This document shows positions 35,010 to 43,657 of a DNA stretch of 64,000 bases, piece after piece. Position numbers and translations under genes: made by a program. How positions within the stretch are numbered: position 1 is the stretch's first letter; each line of letters starts with the position of its first letter. The notes beneath the pieces were generated by a model that was not told where the DNA came from, did no database searches, and saw nothing but the letters and a program-made list of their open reading frames with translations. Source of the stretch: Phycisphaeraceae bacterium (GTDB lineage: Bacteria > Planctomycetota > Phycisphaerae > Phycisphaerales > UBA1924); the NCBI GenBank assembly GCA_020639235.1, contig JACKHC010000001.1, positions 2,806,480 through 2,870,479 of the forward strand. The letters are read 5' to 3'.

Positions 35010-35798
35010 ATGGTGTTTGCGATCATCGGCGCGGTTGTGGTCGGCGTGACGCTCGGGCTGCTGGGCTCTGGGGGCTCGATCCTGACGGTCCCGGTGCTGG
35101 TGTACCTCGTGCACCGGCCGGACAAGAACGCGATTGTCGAGTCTCTGGCGATTGTGGGCGTGATCGCGTTGTCGGGCGCGTTGACACGGGTGAAGAAGAG
35201 GGAGATTGACTTCGGCGCGGCGGGGCTGTTTGCGCTGGCGAGCATTCCCGGCGCGTGGATCGGCGGCGAGATCGGTTCGCGGATTCCGGGGGCGCTGCAG
35301 CTGGTGATTCTGGCGGCGACGATGCTGGTTTCGGCGGCGTTGATGCTGCGCGGGAAGTCGAAGAAGAGGCCCGCGGACGATGGGAAGGATGCGCCGGGGA
35401 AGAGGCGGCATCCGCTGATTGTGATTCCGGTGGGATTGGGTGTGGGGATGCTGACGGGGACGGCGGGAGTGGGCGGGGGATTCCTGTTTGTGCCTGCGCT
35501 GACTGTGGCTGCGGGATTGGACATCCGGCGCGCGATCGGGACGAGTCTGCTGCTGATCTCAATCAACTGCGCGACGAGTTTCTACAAGTATCTCGCGCAT
35601 CGCGGGGCGCTGGAGGAGCCGATCGACTGGATGACCATCGCGATTTTCGGCGTGGTGGGCGTCGCGGGCGCGCTGGTGGGTCAGCGGCTTGGGAGCAGGA
35701 TCAGCCGGGAGATGCTGCGGAAGATCTTCGCGGTGTTCCTGGTGGTGCTCGGTGTGTACATGCTGTGGCGTGAGACGATGAGCCTGATGGGGCGGTGA
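35010..35798 (+). CDS. TauE/SafE family sulfite exporter-like membrane protein
   Basis: A 262-residue membrane protein with about eight hydrophobic helices. The two internal repeats carry GLLGSGGSILTVPVLVYLV and GTAGVGGGFLFVPALTVAAG, the G-rich motifs of the TauE/SafE family. A charged loop (GKSKKRPADDGKDAPGKRRH) separates the halves. Family members export sulfite or organic anions; the substrate here is unknown. The ATG at 35010 places the first helix correctly. It lies just after the terminator at 34952-34985, so it needs its own promoter. Confidence 0.88.
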   Translation: MVFAIIGAVVVGVTLGLLGSGGSILTVPVLVYLVHRPDKNAIVESLAIVGVIALSGALTRVKKREIDFGAAGLFALASIPGAWIGGEIGSRIPGALQLVILAATMLVSAALMLRGKSKKRPADDGKDAPGKRRHPLIVIPVGLGVGMLTGTAGVGGGFLFVPALTVAAGLDIRRAIGTSLLLISINCATSFYKYLAHRGALEEPIDWMTIAIFGVVGVAGALVGQRLGSRISREMLRKIFAVFLVVLGVYMLWRETMSLMGR

Positions 35799-35826
35799 GC
35801 GCGCGCTGGTTTGCGTTATCAAGCGA

Positions 35827-35860
35827 CATGGCTCGCGCTGCAGCGCGAGCCATGGCACCC
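35827..35860. repeat. Family C palindrome, perfect 28 bp
   Basis: CATGGCTCGCGCTG/CAGCGCGAGCCATG forms a gapless 14+14 palindrome at 35827-35854, followed by GCACCC. Read on the minus strand it begins GGGTGCCATGGCTCGCG, the signature end of family C. It sits between convergent genes. Confidence 0.65.
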
Positions 35861-35908
35861 GAGAAGTGAACTCTCTCACTACCCCCTATCTGAGGTCGGG
35901 GGCGTGAG

Positions 35909-38275
35909 TCAGTTGCAGGTGAGTCCCCAGTTGGAGAGGACGGTGTTGAGGTCGTCGACGTTGACTGTTCCGTTGCCTGAGACATCGCCCGAGGTGAAAG
36001 GCGGGACGGCGCGGAGCCAGTTGGTGAGGACCATGTTGAGGTCGTCGACATCGATCGTGCCGTCGGAGTTCGCATCGGCGGGGCATGTCGGGGGCACGCG
36101 GATGGTGACGGTGCCGGAGCCGAGGAGACTCGAGAGCGTGAGTGTGTGGCCGTCGTGGGCGACGGACCCGGCGAGGCCGCCGGAAAAGATCGCGATTACG
36201 CTGCCGGGGACCGCGCTGACATTGATCGTGACGGTGCCGGCGACGGTGTCGTGCGCGCCGCCGATGGTGATGACGGGCGTGGAGCCGTCGAGCGACCATG
36301 AGAGCGCGTTGAGGTCGAAGTGATCGAAGGCGTTGCTGGTGATTCCCAGGACATCGAAGGCGGCGCGGCGCCAGCTGATGCCGCCCTGGGGGACATTGGC
36401 GCGGTAGTAGACGGGGTTGGAGTAGGCCTTCTCGGTGCGGCCGTTGACGGTGGAGTGGACCTCGGCGCGCACGAATGAGCCGGTGGTCGGGTTGACCGTT
36501 GTGTTGGCGGTGAGGTCGATCTCGGTTGTGGCGACGGGGACGGCGACGGCGAGGTTGCCGGAGTCGATGACGCGGGCGGTGTCGCCCGGTGTGAGTCCGG
36601 TGAGGTGGATTGTGGACTGGACGGAGGGCCGGTCGGTGACGACGACCTGGCCCATGAGCGCGCCGCGGTCGGTCTCGATGTCCATCGTGCCGTTGTAGAT
36701 GACGGGGTCGGCGAAGTAGGTGCGGCCGGCGCGGAGGGCGTCGGCGAGTTCGGACTCGTCGATGGTGTCGGCGTAGATGAACTGGGTCATGGAGAAGGTG
36801 GGGTTGGTGAGGACGCCGGCGGGGTCTGCGCCGTGGGAGTCGGAGACTCCGAGCCCGGTGTAATAGAGGGCGTTGAGGGCGAGTTGGTCCCAGACCCAGA
36901 GGTGGTCCGGCATGGGCCTCTCGCGCTGGCGGTACCCGACTTCGAGGAGGTCGGAGTTGTACAGGTGATTGCCGAGGAACTGCGCGAGGAGCGCTTCCTT
37001 GGTGAGCGTTGTGGGCAGGAGCGGCGTGCCGGTGCCGAACATGTGCGCATAGGAGATCGCGGCGCCGTTCTGGTGGGCGAGTTCGGTGATGCGGTAGCCG
37101 ACGAAGTCCTGGTGGAGCTGCCAGTTCACGAGCCATCCGTTGATGAATCCGGGGGAGAGCGTCTCGTAGGCGTTCCAGTCGGGGATGGGCGTGTTGGGGC
37201 CGTATTCGAGCATGTGCTTGGGCGAATACGAGTGCTCGACGCCCTGAAGGTGTGTGACGCCTTCATGGAGCGCGTTGTAGGCATCGAGTTCGGTGCGCTG
37301 CCATGCGAACAGCGGCGCACCGGTGGCGGCGTAGTCGATGCGGAGGTCGTCGTAGCAGACTGTCGCGACCGCGTTGTTCTTGGACTCGATGCCGACGAGC
37401 AGTTCGGTGAGTGCGTTGTCGAGGCCGTTGATGAAGGGGTATCCGGCGACGGCGTCCTGCGAGAGATTGAGGACGATCTCGTTCCATTGACCTGGTGTGT
37501 AGGGGACGGGCACGCGGTAGATGTAGTCGTTGCGGACCGGGGCGGTGATGGTGTTGGAGAGGAAGTACTGGATCTCGAGCCGCTGCGTGCTGACGATGGA
37601 GGGATGGAGCGGGCGCGAGAGGATTGCGGTGATGACGCCGGTGGCGTCATTGCTGATAACTTCGGGGAAGACCTTGATACGGATGGTGGCGTCGGCGGCG
37701 AGAGAGACGCGCCGACGCGTCGCGTCGGCATTGAAGAGATACGAGAAGTCGGAGCGGTTGGCGAACTGGCGTGAGCCGGACATCCGGAATGAGCCGGTGC
37801 CGGTGGCGACGGTCTGGTTATCGATCGCGGCGCTGAAGGTCTGGAGCCCGTTGCGGAAGTAATCGATGCTCTTGATGAGCGCGATGTCGCCGTTGCTGGA
37901 GGCGGTCCACGGCTCGCCGTGGTTGAGCGGCTCGGTGAGCGTGTCGAAGCCGAAGCGGGTGGCGCGGTGGGCCTCTGCGACAAACATGTGGTCGTGGTCG
38001 GTCCACCAGATGACATCGATGCCGAGCATCTTGGCGACTTCGTGGTGGGAGCGGATGGTTGCGTCGCCCTCGGAGAGGGAGCCGTGCATGTGGAGCGCGG
38101 CTTTCCAGGAGGGGACACCGGTGACGGGCGAGACCCGGGTCGGCGTCCTGTCGGTGATGTTTTCCTGGTGGTGGGACTCGTTGGGCTTGCCGTGATCCGG
38201 GTGACGGGCGGAGACGGGAGCGCAGGAGAGCAAGAGCACGCCGATCGTGACGACCAACCGCGCCGAGCGAGACAT
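35909..38275 (-). CDS. Secreted PHP-domain protein with dockerin-like tail, copy 1
   Basis: A 788-residue exported protein. ATG 38275 has GAAGGA upstream and starts a signal peptide (VVTIGVLLLSCAPVSA). Residues about 60-100 hold the PHP-type metal motif ALHMHGSLSEGDATIRSHHE and VIWWTDHDHMFVAEAH; VSDSHGADPAG later supplies further ligands. A long beta-rich region and a C-terminal Cys-bracketed pair of calcium loops (IDVDDLNMVLTNWL, VNVDDLNTVLSNWG) follow. PHP domains hydrolyse phosphoesters or act as amidohydrolase-like metalloenzymes; an extracellular one is unusual. It is the downstream twin of 38508-40874. Confidence 0.8.
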   Translation of the reverse strand: MSRSARLVVTIGVLLLSCAPVSARHPDHGKPNESHHQENITDRTPTRVSPVTGVPSWKAALHMHGSLSEGDATIRSHHEVAKMLGIDVIWWTDHDHMFVAEAHRATRFGFDTLTEPLNHGEPWTASSNGDIALIKSIDYFRNGLQTFSAAIDNQTVATGTGSFRMSGSRQFANRSDFSYLFNADATRRRVSLAADATIRIKVFPEVISNDATGVITAILSRPLHPSIVSTQRLEIQYFLSNTITAPVRNDYIYRVPVPYTPGQWNEIVLNLSQDAVAGYPFINGLDNALTELLVGIESKNNAVATVCYDDLRIDYAATGAPLFAWQRTELDAYNALHEGVTHLQGVEHSYSPKHMLEYGPNTPIPDWNAYETLSPGFINGWLVNWQLHQDFVGYRITELAHQNGAAISYAHMFGTGTPLLPTTLTKEALLAQFLGNHLYNSDLLEVGYRQRERPMPDHLWVWDQLALNALYYTGLGVSDSHGADPAGVLTNPTFSMTQFIYADTIDESELADALRAGRTYFADPVIYNGTMDIETDRGALMGQVVVTDRPSVQSTIHLTGLTPGDTARVIDSGNLAVAVPVATTEIDLTANTTVNPTTGSFVRAEVHSTVNGRTEKAYSNPVYYRANVPQGGISWRRAAFDVLGITSNAFDHFDLNALSWSLDGSTPVITIGGAHDTVAGTVTINVSAVPGSVIAIFSGGLAGSVAHDGHTLTLSSLLGSGTVTIRVPPTCPADANSDGTIDVDDLNMVLTNWLRAVPPFTSGDVSGNGTVNVDDLNTVLSNWGLTCN

Positions 38276-38507
38276 TTTGCTGGGTCCTTCTGAATAGTGG
38301 ATTGGAGTTCCACCCTCACTGAATGCGAACATGAATTCTACTGTTTCAACACCAAAAGCAAGGGAATTCGAGGAATCGTCATAACCGTCGGCTTTTCCGG
38401 GGATTGGGGCTCGGTGCGCGGGGGCGGGCGCTCGATTCGAGACGGCGCCGACGGCACGGCGGCGGTTATCTGGCGGCGCTTTGCGAGGGGGACCGCGCTC
38501 GGCCCGG
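38276..38507. other. Spacer between the tandem PHP genes, no gene seen
   Basis: 230 bp. The half next to 38275 is less GC-rich (TTCTACTGTTTCAACACC) and probably holds the promoter of the downstream twin. The other half is GC-rich and unresolved. No terminator with a U-tract is clear. Confidence 0.4.
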
Positions 38508-40874
38508 TTATGGGCAGGTGGCTCCCCACAGGGAGAGGAGGATGTTGAGGTCGTCGACATTGACTATGGCGTCGGCGGTGATGTCGCCCGACTGGCCGGT
38601 TGCGACGGTCTGGCCCCAGTTGGAGAGCAGGATGTTCAGGTCGTCTACAGCGACGATGTTGTCGCCGTTGATGTCGGCGGCGCACGGCGGGTGGAGCGCG
38701 ACACGGACGACGCCGGTGCCGATGAGGTTGGTGATGCTGATGGCGTTCGGGGCGTAATCGACTTCGCCGGTGAGCGGCGGTTCGACGATAACCTGCGCGC
38801 CGGCGGGAAGGTCGGCGGTGTCGATCTGGAATGCGCCGGGGGATGACTCGGACTGGCCGGCTATGGATAGCGTCGTGATGTCGCCTTCGGCGGCGGATGT
38901 GACTGAGGAGACCCGGAAGTGGTTGAAGTTGCGGGCGATGACGCCGGCGTAGTCGACGAAGGCGCGGTGCCAATCGATGCCGCCGTCGGGCACGTGGCTG
39001 AGGAAGTAGATCGGATTGGAGTAGGCCTTCTCGGTGCGGCCGGCGGTCTGCGAGTTGACTTCGGCGCGGAGGAAGGAGCCGGTGGACGGGTTGATGGTGA
39101 TGGTTGCGGGGAGGTTGACTGCCGATTTGGTGACCGGCGTTGTGGAGACGGGATTGCCGGAGTCGATGAGGCGGACCTGGTCGCCGGGTGTCAGCGCATC
39201 GATGTGGACCGTTGCGTCGATGGATGGGCGGTCGGTGATGACGATGTTGCCCATGACGGCGCCGTTGTCGGCGCGGATGTCCATGACGCCGTCGTAGATG
39301 ACGGGATCGGCGTAGTAGGTGCGCCCGGCGCGGAGGGCGTCGGCGAGTGATTGTTCGCCGCAGGTATTCGAATAGATGAACTGCGTCATGGAGAAGGTGG
39401 GGTCGGAGAGGTACTCGGTGAGGTTGCCGGAGTGCCCGTCGCTCACGCCGAGCCCGGAGAGGTATTTGTGGTTGAGGGCGAGTTGATCCCAGACCCAGAG
39501 ATGGTCGGCCATGGGGCGTTCGCGCTGGCGGTAGCCGACTTCGAGGAGGTCGGAGTTGAAGGTGTTGGTCGAGAGGAGTTTGGCGAGGAGTTGTTCCTTG
39601 GTGGGCGTGGAGGCGAGGAGCGCGGTTCCGGTGCCGAAGGGATGGGCGTAGGAGACGGCGGCGCCGCGTTCGTGGGCGAGCGTCGTTATCCGGTTGGAGA
39701 TGAAGTTGTTGTGGGCGGGGCCGTCGACGAGCCATCCATCGACGACTCCGGGGCTGAGCGCCCAGGCGGTGACCCAGTCGGGGAGGGGCGTGTCGGGGCC
39801 GTATTCGAGCATGTGGGGGAGCACGGAAGAGTGCTCGATTCCCTGGAAGTGGATGACGGAGTCATTGAGCGCGTTGTAGCCGTCGAGCATTTGTCTTTGC
39901 GCGGCGAAGAGGGGCACGCCGTCGGCTTCGATCTCGAGTCGGAGATCGTCGAAGTAGCAGACCGCCAATGCGTTGTTCTTTGACTCGAGCCCGATGAGGA
40001 CTTCGGTGAGGGCGTTGTCGCGTCCATCGATGAAGGGGTAGCCGGCGACGGCGTCGTCGGTGATGGGCATGACGATCTCGTTCCACTGTCCCGGTGTGTA
40101 CGGGACGGGGACGCGGTAGATGTAGTCCTGGCGGGTGGGCTGCGTATCGGTGTTGGAGAGGTAGTACTGGATCTCGAGGCGGTTGTTGGCCACGATCTCT
40201 GGCGTGACGGTGCGCGAGAGGAGCATCGTCATCACGGCGGTAGCGTCGGCGCTGGTTGTTTCGGGGAAGACCTTGAGTCGGAGCGTGAGCCCGGCGGCGA
40301 GGGAGATTCTTCGGCGCGTCGGATCGGCGCTGAAGACATAGGAGAAGTCGCTCCGGTTGGCGAACTGGCGGCGGCCCGACATTTTGAGCGAGCCGGTGCC
40401 GACGGCGACCTGTTCGTTGGTGATGGCGGCGGATTGCTCCTGGAATCCGGTGCGGAAGAGCGAGATGCTCTTGGTGAAAGCGATATCCACGATCCAGTTG
40501 GGCGACCACGGCTCGCCGGTCGCGAGCGACTCGGCGAGCGCATCGAAACTGAAGCGGGTGGCGCGGTGCTGCTCGGAGACGATCATGTGATCGTGGTCTG
40601 TCCACCAGATGACATCGATGCCGAGGAGTTTGGCGGCTTCGTGATGCGAGCGGATGGAGGCGTCGCCCTCTGAGAGGATGCCGTGCATGTGGAGCGCGGC
40701 TTTCCACGCTGGCTCGCCGGTGAATGGCGAGAGGCGCGAGGGCGTGGTGGCGGAGATGACATCCTGCTGATTCGCGTGCGGCGCGGCGCTGTGGTCGGGG
40801 TGGCGCGCTTGCGCGGGTGCGGTATGGCATGCGATCGCCCCGATGAGGACGGGCCACCACGATTGACGATTCAC
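38508..40874 (-). CDS. Secreted PHP-domain protein with dockerin-like tail, copy 2
   Basis: A 788-residue paralogue of 35909-38275, exactly the same length and the same domain order: signal peptide (PVLIGAIACHTAPAQA), PHP motif ALHMHGILSEGDASIRSHHE and VIWWTDHDHMIVSEQH, a shared DLLEVGYRQRERPM block with VSDGHSGN, and a Cys-bracketed pair of loops (VAVDDLNILLSNWG, VNVDDLNILLSLWG). The start is GTG at 40874 with AAGGGA upstream. Divergence is moderate across the whole length, so the duplication is old and both copies appear intact. Function is inferred only from the PHP motifs. Confidence 0.8.
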   Translation of the reverse strand: MNRQSWWPVLIGAIACHTAPAQARHPDHSAAPHANQQDVISATTPSRLSPFTGEPAWKAALHMHGILSEGDASIRSHHEAAKLLGIDVIWWTDHDHMIVSEQHRATRFSFDALAESLATGEPWSPNWIVDIAFTKSISLFRTGFQEQSAAITNEQVAVGTGSLKMSGRRQFANRSDFSYVFSADPTRRRISLAAGLTLRLKVFPETTSADATAVMTMLLSRTVTPEIVANNRLEIQYYLSNTDTQPTRQDYIYRVPVPYTPGQWNEIVMPITDDAVAGYPFIDGRDNALTEVLIGLESKNNALAVCYFDDLRLEIEADGVPLFAAQRQMLDGYNALNDSVIHFQGIEHSSVLPHMLEYGPDTPLPDWVTAWALSPGVVDGWLVDGPAHNNFISNRITTLAHERGAAVSYAHPFGTGTALLASTPTKEQLLAKLLSTNTFNSDLLEVGYRQRERPMADHLWVWDQLALNHKYLSGLGVSDGHSGNLTEYLSDPTFSMTQFIYSNTCGEQSLADALRAGRTYYADPVIYDGVMDIRADNGAVMGNIVITDRPSIDATVHIDALTPGDQVRLIDSGNPVSTTPVTKSAVNLPATITINPSTGSFLRAEVNSQTAGRTEKAYSNPIYFLSHVPDGGIDWHRAFVDYAGVIARNFNHFRVSSVTSAAEGDITTLSIAGQSESSPGAFQIDTADLPAGAQVIVEPPLTGEVDYAPNAISITNLIGTGVVRVALHPPCAADINGDNIVAVDDLNILLSNWGQTVATGQSGDITADAIVNVDDLNILLSLWGATCP

Positions 40875-41073
40875 GGCTCAATCCCTTCTTTCCACAGCGG
40901 TGTGCACGCGGAGGTGGCGCGCTCGAGTGGAATTGTATATCGGTGCCTGGTAGATCAAAGACAAATTGGTCGGGTTGGACCGCGTTATCGCGACGGTTCG
41001 ATGGCCCAGCGGAGCGTCTTTGCCACGGTCAGAATGGTGTACAGGTTCGACCCACCCTCGGGAGGTTGCCGAC
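40875..41073. other. Spacer with 19-bp duplicated gene end
   Basis: No gene. It contains TCGATGGCCCAGCGGAGCG at 40998-41016, identical to the last codons of the gene at 41603 (copy at 41613-41631). On the minus strand the flank reads as a remnant ending TLRWAIEPSR. The remaining sequence is lower in GC. Confidence 0.5.
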
Positions 41074-41520
41074 TCAGTTATTCGACTCGTTTCCGGCCAA
41101 TATATCCCGCACAACTCTCTCCACATTCGACGGGAATACTACAAAGAATTTCCGTCTAACTAGCGATTTATTTTTGCCGGAGGCGTCCCATTTCTCCGGA
41201 GAGGCATAGATGAGATTTGAACCTTTCGTAGCCCAACTCCCGACCGCGTCGCGAAGGACCGACAGATAGATAGACAACGACACGCGATTGTCCACCAAGG
41301 GCAAGTCTTTGTGGATTACGACAACATCACCGGGAGAAAGCCAAGATAGGTCGCAGATGCATTCGTCAACTGCGTTCCAGTTATTTCCGAAGTAGTCGGG
41401 AAAGCGCAATACCAATGCGAGAGCATCCAACAAGTCTTCCGTACTCTTAATGTTTCGGGGCAGTTCAGCACGATGAACCGCCTCTATATCGGCGCCATCG
41501 CTGAAGATAAAATCGCTCAT
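41074..41520 (-). CDS. Barstar-family protein, second copy
   Basis: A 148-residue protein with the barstar core ALVLRFPDYFGNNWNAVDEC and ICDLSWLSPGDVVVIHKDLP. Start ATG 41520 has GAGGA 8 bases upstream. The base composition is lower in GC than its neighbours, like the other barstar region. It is only distantly similar to 6710-7195. No barnase-like ribonuclease is nearby. It is inserted between the SurA-like gene and a duplicated fragment of that gene's 3' end, so it was probably acquired together with a flank. Confidence 0.8.
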   Translation of the reverse strand: MSDFIFSDGADIEAVHRAELPRNIKSTEDLLDALALVLRFPDYFGNNWNAVDECICDLSWLSPGDVVVIHKDLPLVDNRVSLSIYLSVLRDAVGSWATKGSNLIYASPEKWDASGKNKSLVRRKFFVVFPSNVERVVRDILAGNESNN

Positions 41521-41602
41521 TCGTTCGGTCCTCGGTTCATCGAGAGTAGCGTGTGGAGCTGGTCGGCGTACAGTACGACTCAGCGACAACCAGAACACGG
41601 TT

Positions 41603-42571
41603 CTAATTCGACTCGATGGCCCAGCGGAGCGCGTTATCTGCCTTGACGGTAACGGCGGCGAGGAGGCGGCGCGACTCGGCTTCCATCAGGGTGCGTTCCT
41701 GGGCGAGGCGTACCGCGGGCTCGAGTTCGGGGCGGGCGGCTTCGATTGTTGGGGCGTCGCTTGGTGGCGGGATGACTCGTTCGATCGTGATGAGTGCCCA
41801 TGTGTCTTCGAGGACGATCGGGCCTCTGATGCCGCCAAGCGGAACCTCGGTGAGTGCTGAGCGGATGGCCTGCGGCCAGGCGATGTCGTCGGGCGAGACG
41901 GCGGGGATGAATCCGCCGGAGGGCGCGCTAGCGTCGATGGAAGTTTTGATCGCGGTGTCTGCGAAGGTGCTTCCGGCGCGGATGGCCATCACGGCGGCCT
42001 GTGCTTCTGCGGCGCTGCGGGTGACGATGACGCGGATGTCGTAGCGCGTTCCGTAGCGGAGACGGTATGCGCTGGCGACGGCGGCGTCGGAGATGACGAC
42101 CTGATCGCGGACGAGGGCGCGGAGGCGGGCGGTGCGCTGGAGGAGCGCGGCGAAGCGGACGGGCCCGAGGCCGCGGGCGCGGCGGATGGCGTCGAGCGAG
42201 CGCCCGTCGGCGTCGCCGTTGATTGATGCGATCTGCATGAAGCGGTCGCGTTCGGCGTCGATATCCGATTGCGTGATGTTGATGCGGCGGCGCGCGCATT
42301 CCTCGCGGAGCGCCGTATCGAGCATGAGTTCGCGGACGATCTCGGTGCCGCCGGCCTCGGCGAGGGCGGGGATGATGTCGGCCCATGCGTAGGGCGTGCC
42401 GTTGATGATGAGTGCGGCGGCGGCGGTGTCGGCGGTGCTGGTGGGGTTGTGCGGCGCGCCGACGGAGTTCTCGGCGCGTTCGATGCCGCGCATGGCGCGG
42501 GCGTCGTTCATTTGAGTCGACGCGCACCCGGCGCTGCAGATCGCGACCCATGCGAGCAAGCGGGCGCGCAT
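41603..42571 (-). CDS. SurA/PpiC-like periplasmic chaperone, probable lipoprotein
   Basis: A 322-residue exported protein. MRARLLAWVAICSAGCAST gives a signal with lipobox SAGC. A helical N-terminal chaperone part (ELMLDTALREECARRRINIT) is followed by a parvulin-like region (YDIRVIVTRSAAEAQAAVMA; SGGFIPAVSPDDIAWPQAIR). Several parvulin residues are weak, so isomerase activity is doubtful while a chaperone role is plausible. Its ATG overlaps the M48 protease stop by one base (TGATG), so the two are coupled, fitting a shared envelope quality-control role. Confidence 0.75.
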   Translation of the reverse strand: MRARLLAWVAICSAGCASTQMNDARAMRGIERAENSVGAPHNPTSTADTAAAALIINGTPYAWADIIPALAEAGGTEIVRELMLDTALREECARRRINITQSDIDAERDRFMQIASINGDADGRSLDAIRRARGLGPVRFAALLQRTARLRALVRDQVVISDAAVASAYRLRYGTRYDIRVIVTRSAAEAQAAVMAIRAGSTFADTAIKTSIDASAPSGGFIPAVSPDDIAWPQAIRSALTEVPLGGIRGPIVLEDTWALITIERVIPPPSDAPTIEAARPELEPAVRLAQERTLMEAESRRLLAAVTVKADNALRWAIESN

Positions 42572-43437
42572 CAGGGTCTAAGTCCTGACGGCAGTCCGTC
42601 GGGGAAGTAGGTTTCGATGGCGGATTTGATGCGTTCGACGCGGTTGCCGTGGCTGGGGTGGGTGGACATGAACTCGGGCGGCTTCTGGCCGCCGGCGCTG
42701 GCTTCTTCGAGGATGTCCATGACGCCGATCATGGCCCGTGGGTCGTACCCGGCGTTGGCGGCGAGGATGACGCCCCATGTGTCGGACTCGAGTTCGTCCT
42801 CGCGGCCGTATTTGAGATTGACGAGTTGTGCGACGGCGCTTGCGAGTTGGGCGGCTTGTTGCGCGCCGACCTGTGAGTCGGATGCGCCGACGGCGACGGC
42901 GCCGACGAGGCCCTGTGTGAGGCCCATCTTGGCCATGCGCTGGGCGCCGTGGCGTTCGATGACGTGGCCGACCTCGTGGGCGAGGACGCCGGCGAGTTGG
43001 CCTTCTGTCTGGAGTTTGTCGAAGAGGGCGCGGGTGATGAAGACCTGGCCGCCGGGGAGGGCGAAGGCGTTGATGGTCTGCGGATCGGCGAGGAGGTGGA
43101 ACTCGAACTGGTAGGGGTTGTTCTCGCCGTTGGGGATCGCGCGGAGGAGTTCGGCGCCGATGGCATCGACGAGGCGCTGGTCTGCGGAGTCGCGGTCTTC
43201 GCCGCCGTGCATCTGCATCATTTCGGGCATGGCCTGGAGTCCCAGCGCGATCTCGTCCTGCGGGGACATGGAGACATGCTGGACCTTGCCCGTGATGGGA
43301 TTGATCTGGCGCATGGAGAGGAAGGAGATAATGGCGAAGAGCGCGACGACGCCCGCGATGACAAGGCGGGGGTTGATGCCTCTTCTGGAGCCGCGGTCTC
43401 CGCGCCCGCCGAATGGTCCTCGTCCGAACTGTGTCAT
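42571..43437 (-). CDS. M48 family metalloprotease (BepA/LoiP-like)
   Basis: A 288-residue membrane-anchored protease. After a G/R-rich start comes one hydrophobic segment (LVIAGVVALFAIISFLS). The zinc motif HEVGH in LAGVLAHEVGHVIERHGAQR is clear, with the third ligand in YGREDELESDTWG. ALPGGQVFITRALFDKL and FMSTHPSHGNRVERI are M48 hallmarks. The start ATG 43437 has GGAGGA 6 bases upstream. It is translationally coupled to the SurA-like gene and likely acts on envelope proteins. Confidence 0.92.
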   Translation of the reverse strand: MTQFGRGPFGGRGDRGSRRGINPRLVIAGVVALFAIISFLSMRQINPITGKVQHVSMSPQDEIALGLQAMPEMMQMHGGEDRDSADQRLVDAIGAELLRAIPNGENNPYQFEFHLLADPQTINAFALPGGQVFITRALFDKLQTEGQLAGVLAHEVGHVIERHGAQRMAKMGLTQGLVGAVAVGASDSQVGAQQAAQLASAVAQLVNLKYGREDELESDTWGVILAANAGYDPRAMIGVMDILEEASAGGQKPPEFMSTHPSHGNRVERIKSAIETYFPDGLPSGLRP

Positions 43438-43504
43438 GGGAGTCCTCCCGTGCGAGGGGGTAGTGTAGACGGGCGTGGGCTGCGCGCTCGTCGCGATTGA
43501 AGAT

Positions 43505-43650
43505 GCACTGCTCGTTGCTTTGCAAATAAGCGGTGGCACCCGGCGGATGCCCTCAACGACCCCCTCCGTCACGCCATTGGCGTGACACCTCCCCCGATGG
43601 GGATCGGGGGAGGATGCGATTGTCCCGTGGCTTGCGCAGGGGGCTCGCCA
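43505..43650. repeat. Repeat cluster: family C, family A copy 5, family D remnant
   Basis: Family C element 43505-43543 (minus strand GGGTGCCACCGCTTATTTGC onward). Family A element 43559-43617, the cleanest copy: GTCACGCC ATT GGCGTGAC, then CCTCCCCCGAT/ATCGGGGGAGG. Degraded family D sequence GGCTTGCGCAGGGGGCTCGC at 43629-43648. All three families meet in this 220-bp spacer between gcvT and the M48 gene. Confidence 0.65.
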
Positions 43651-43657
43651 AGCGCGA

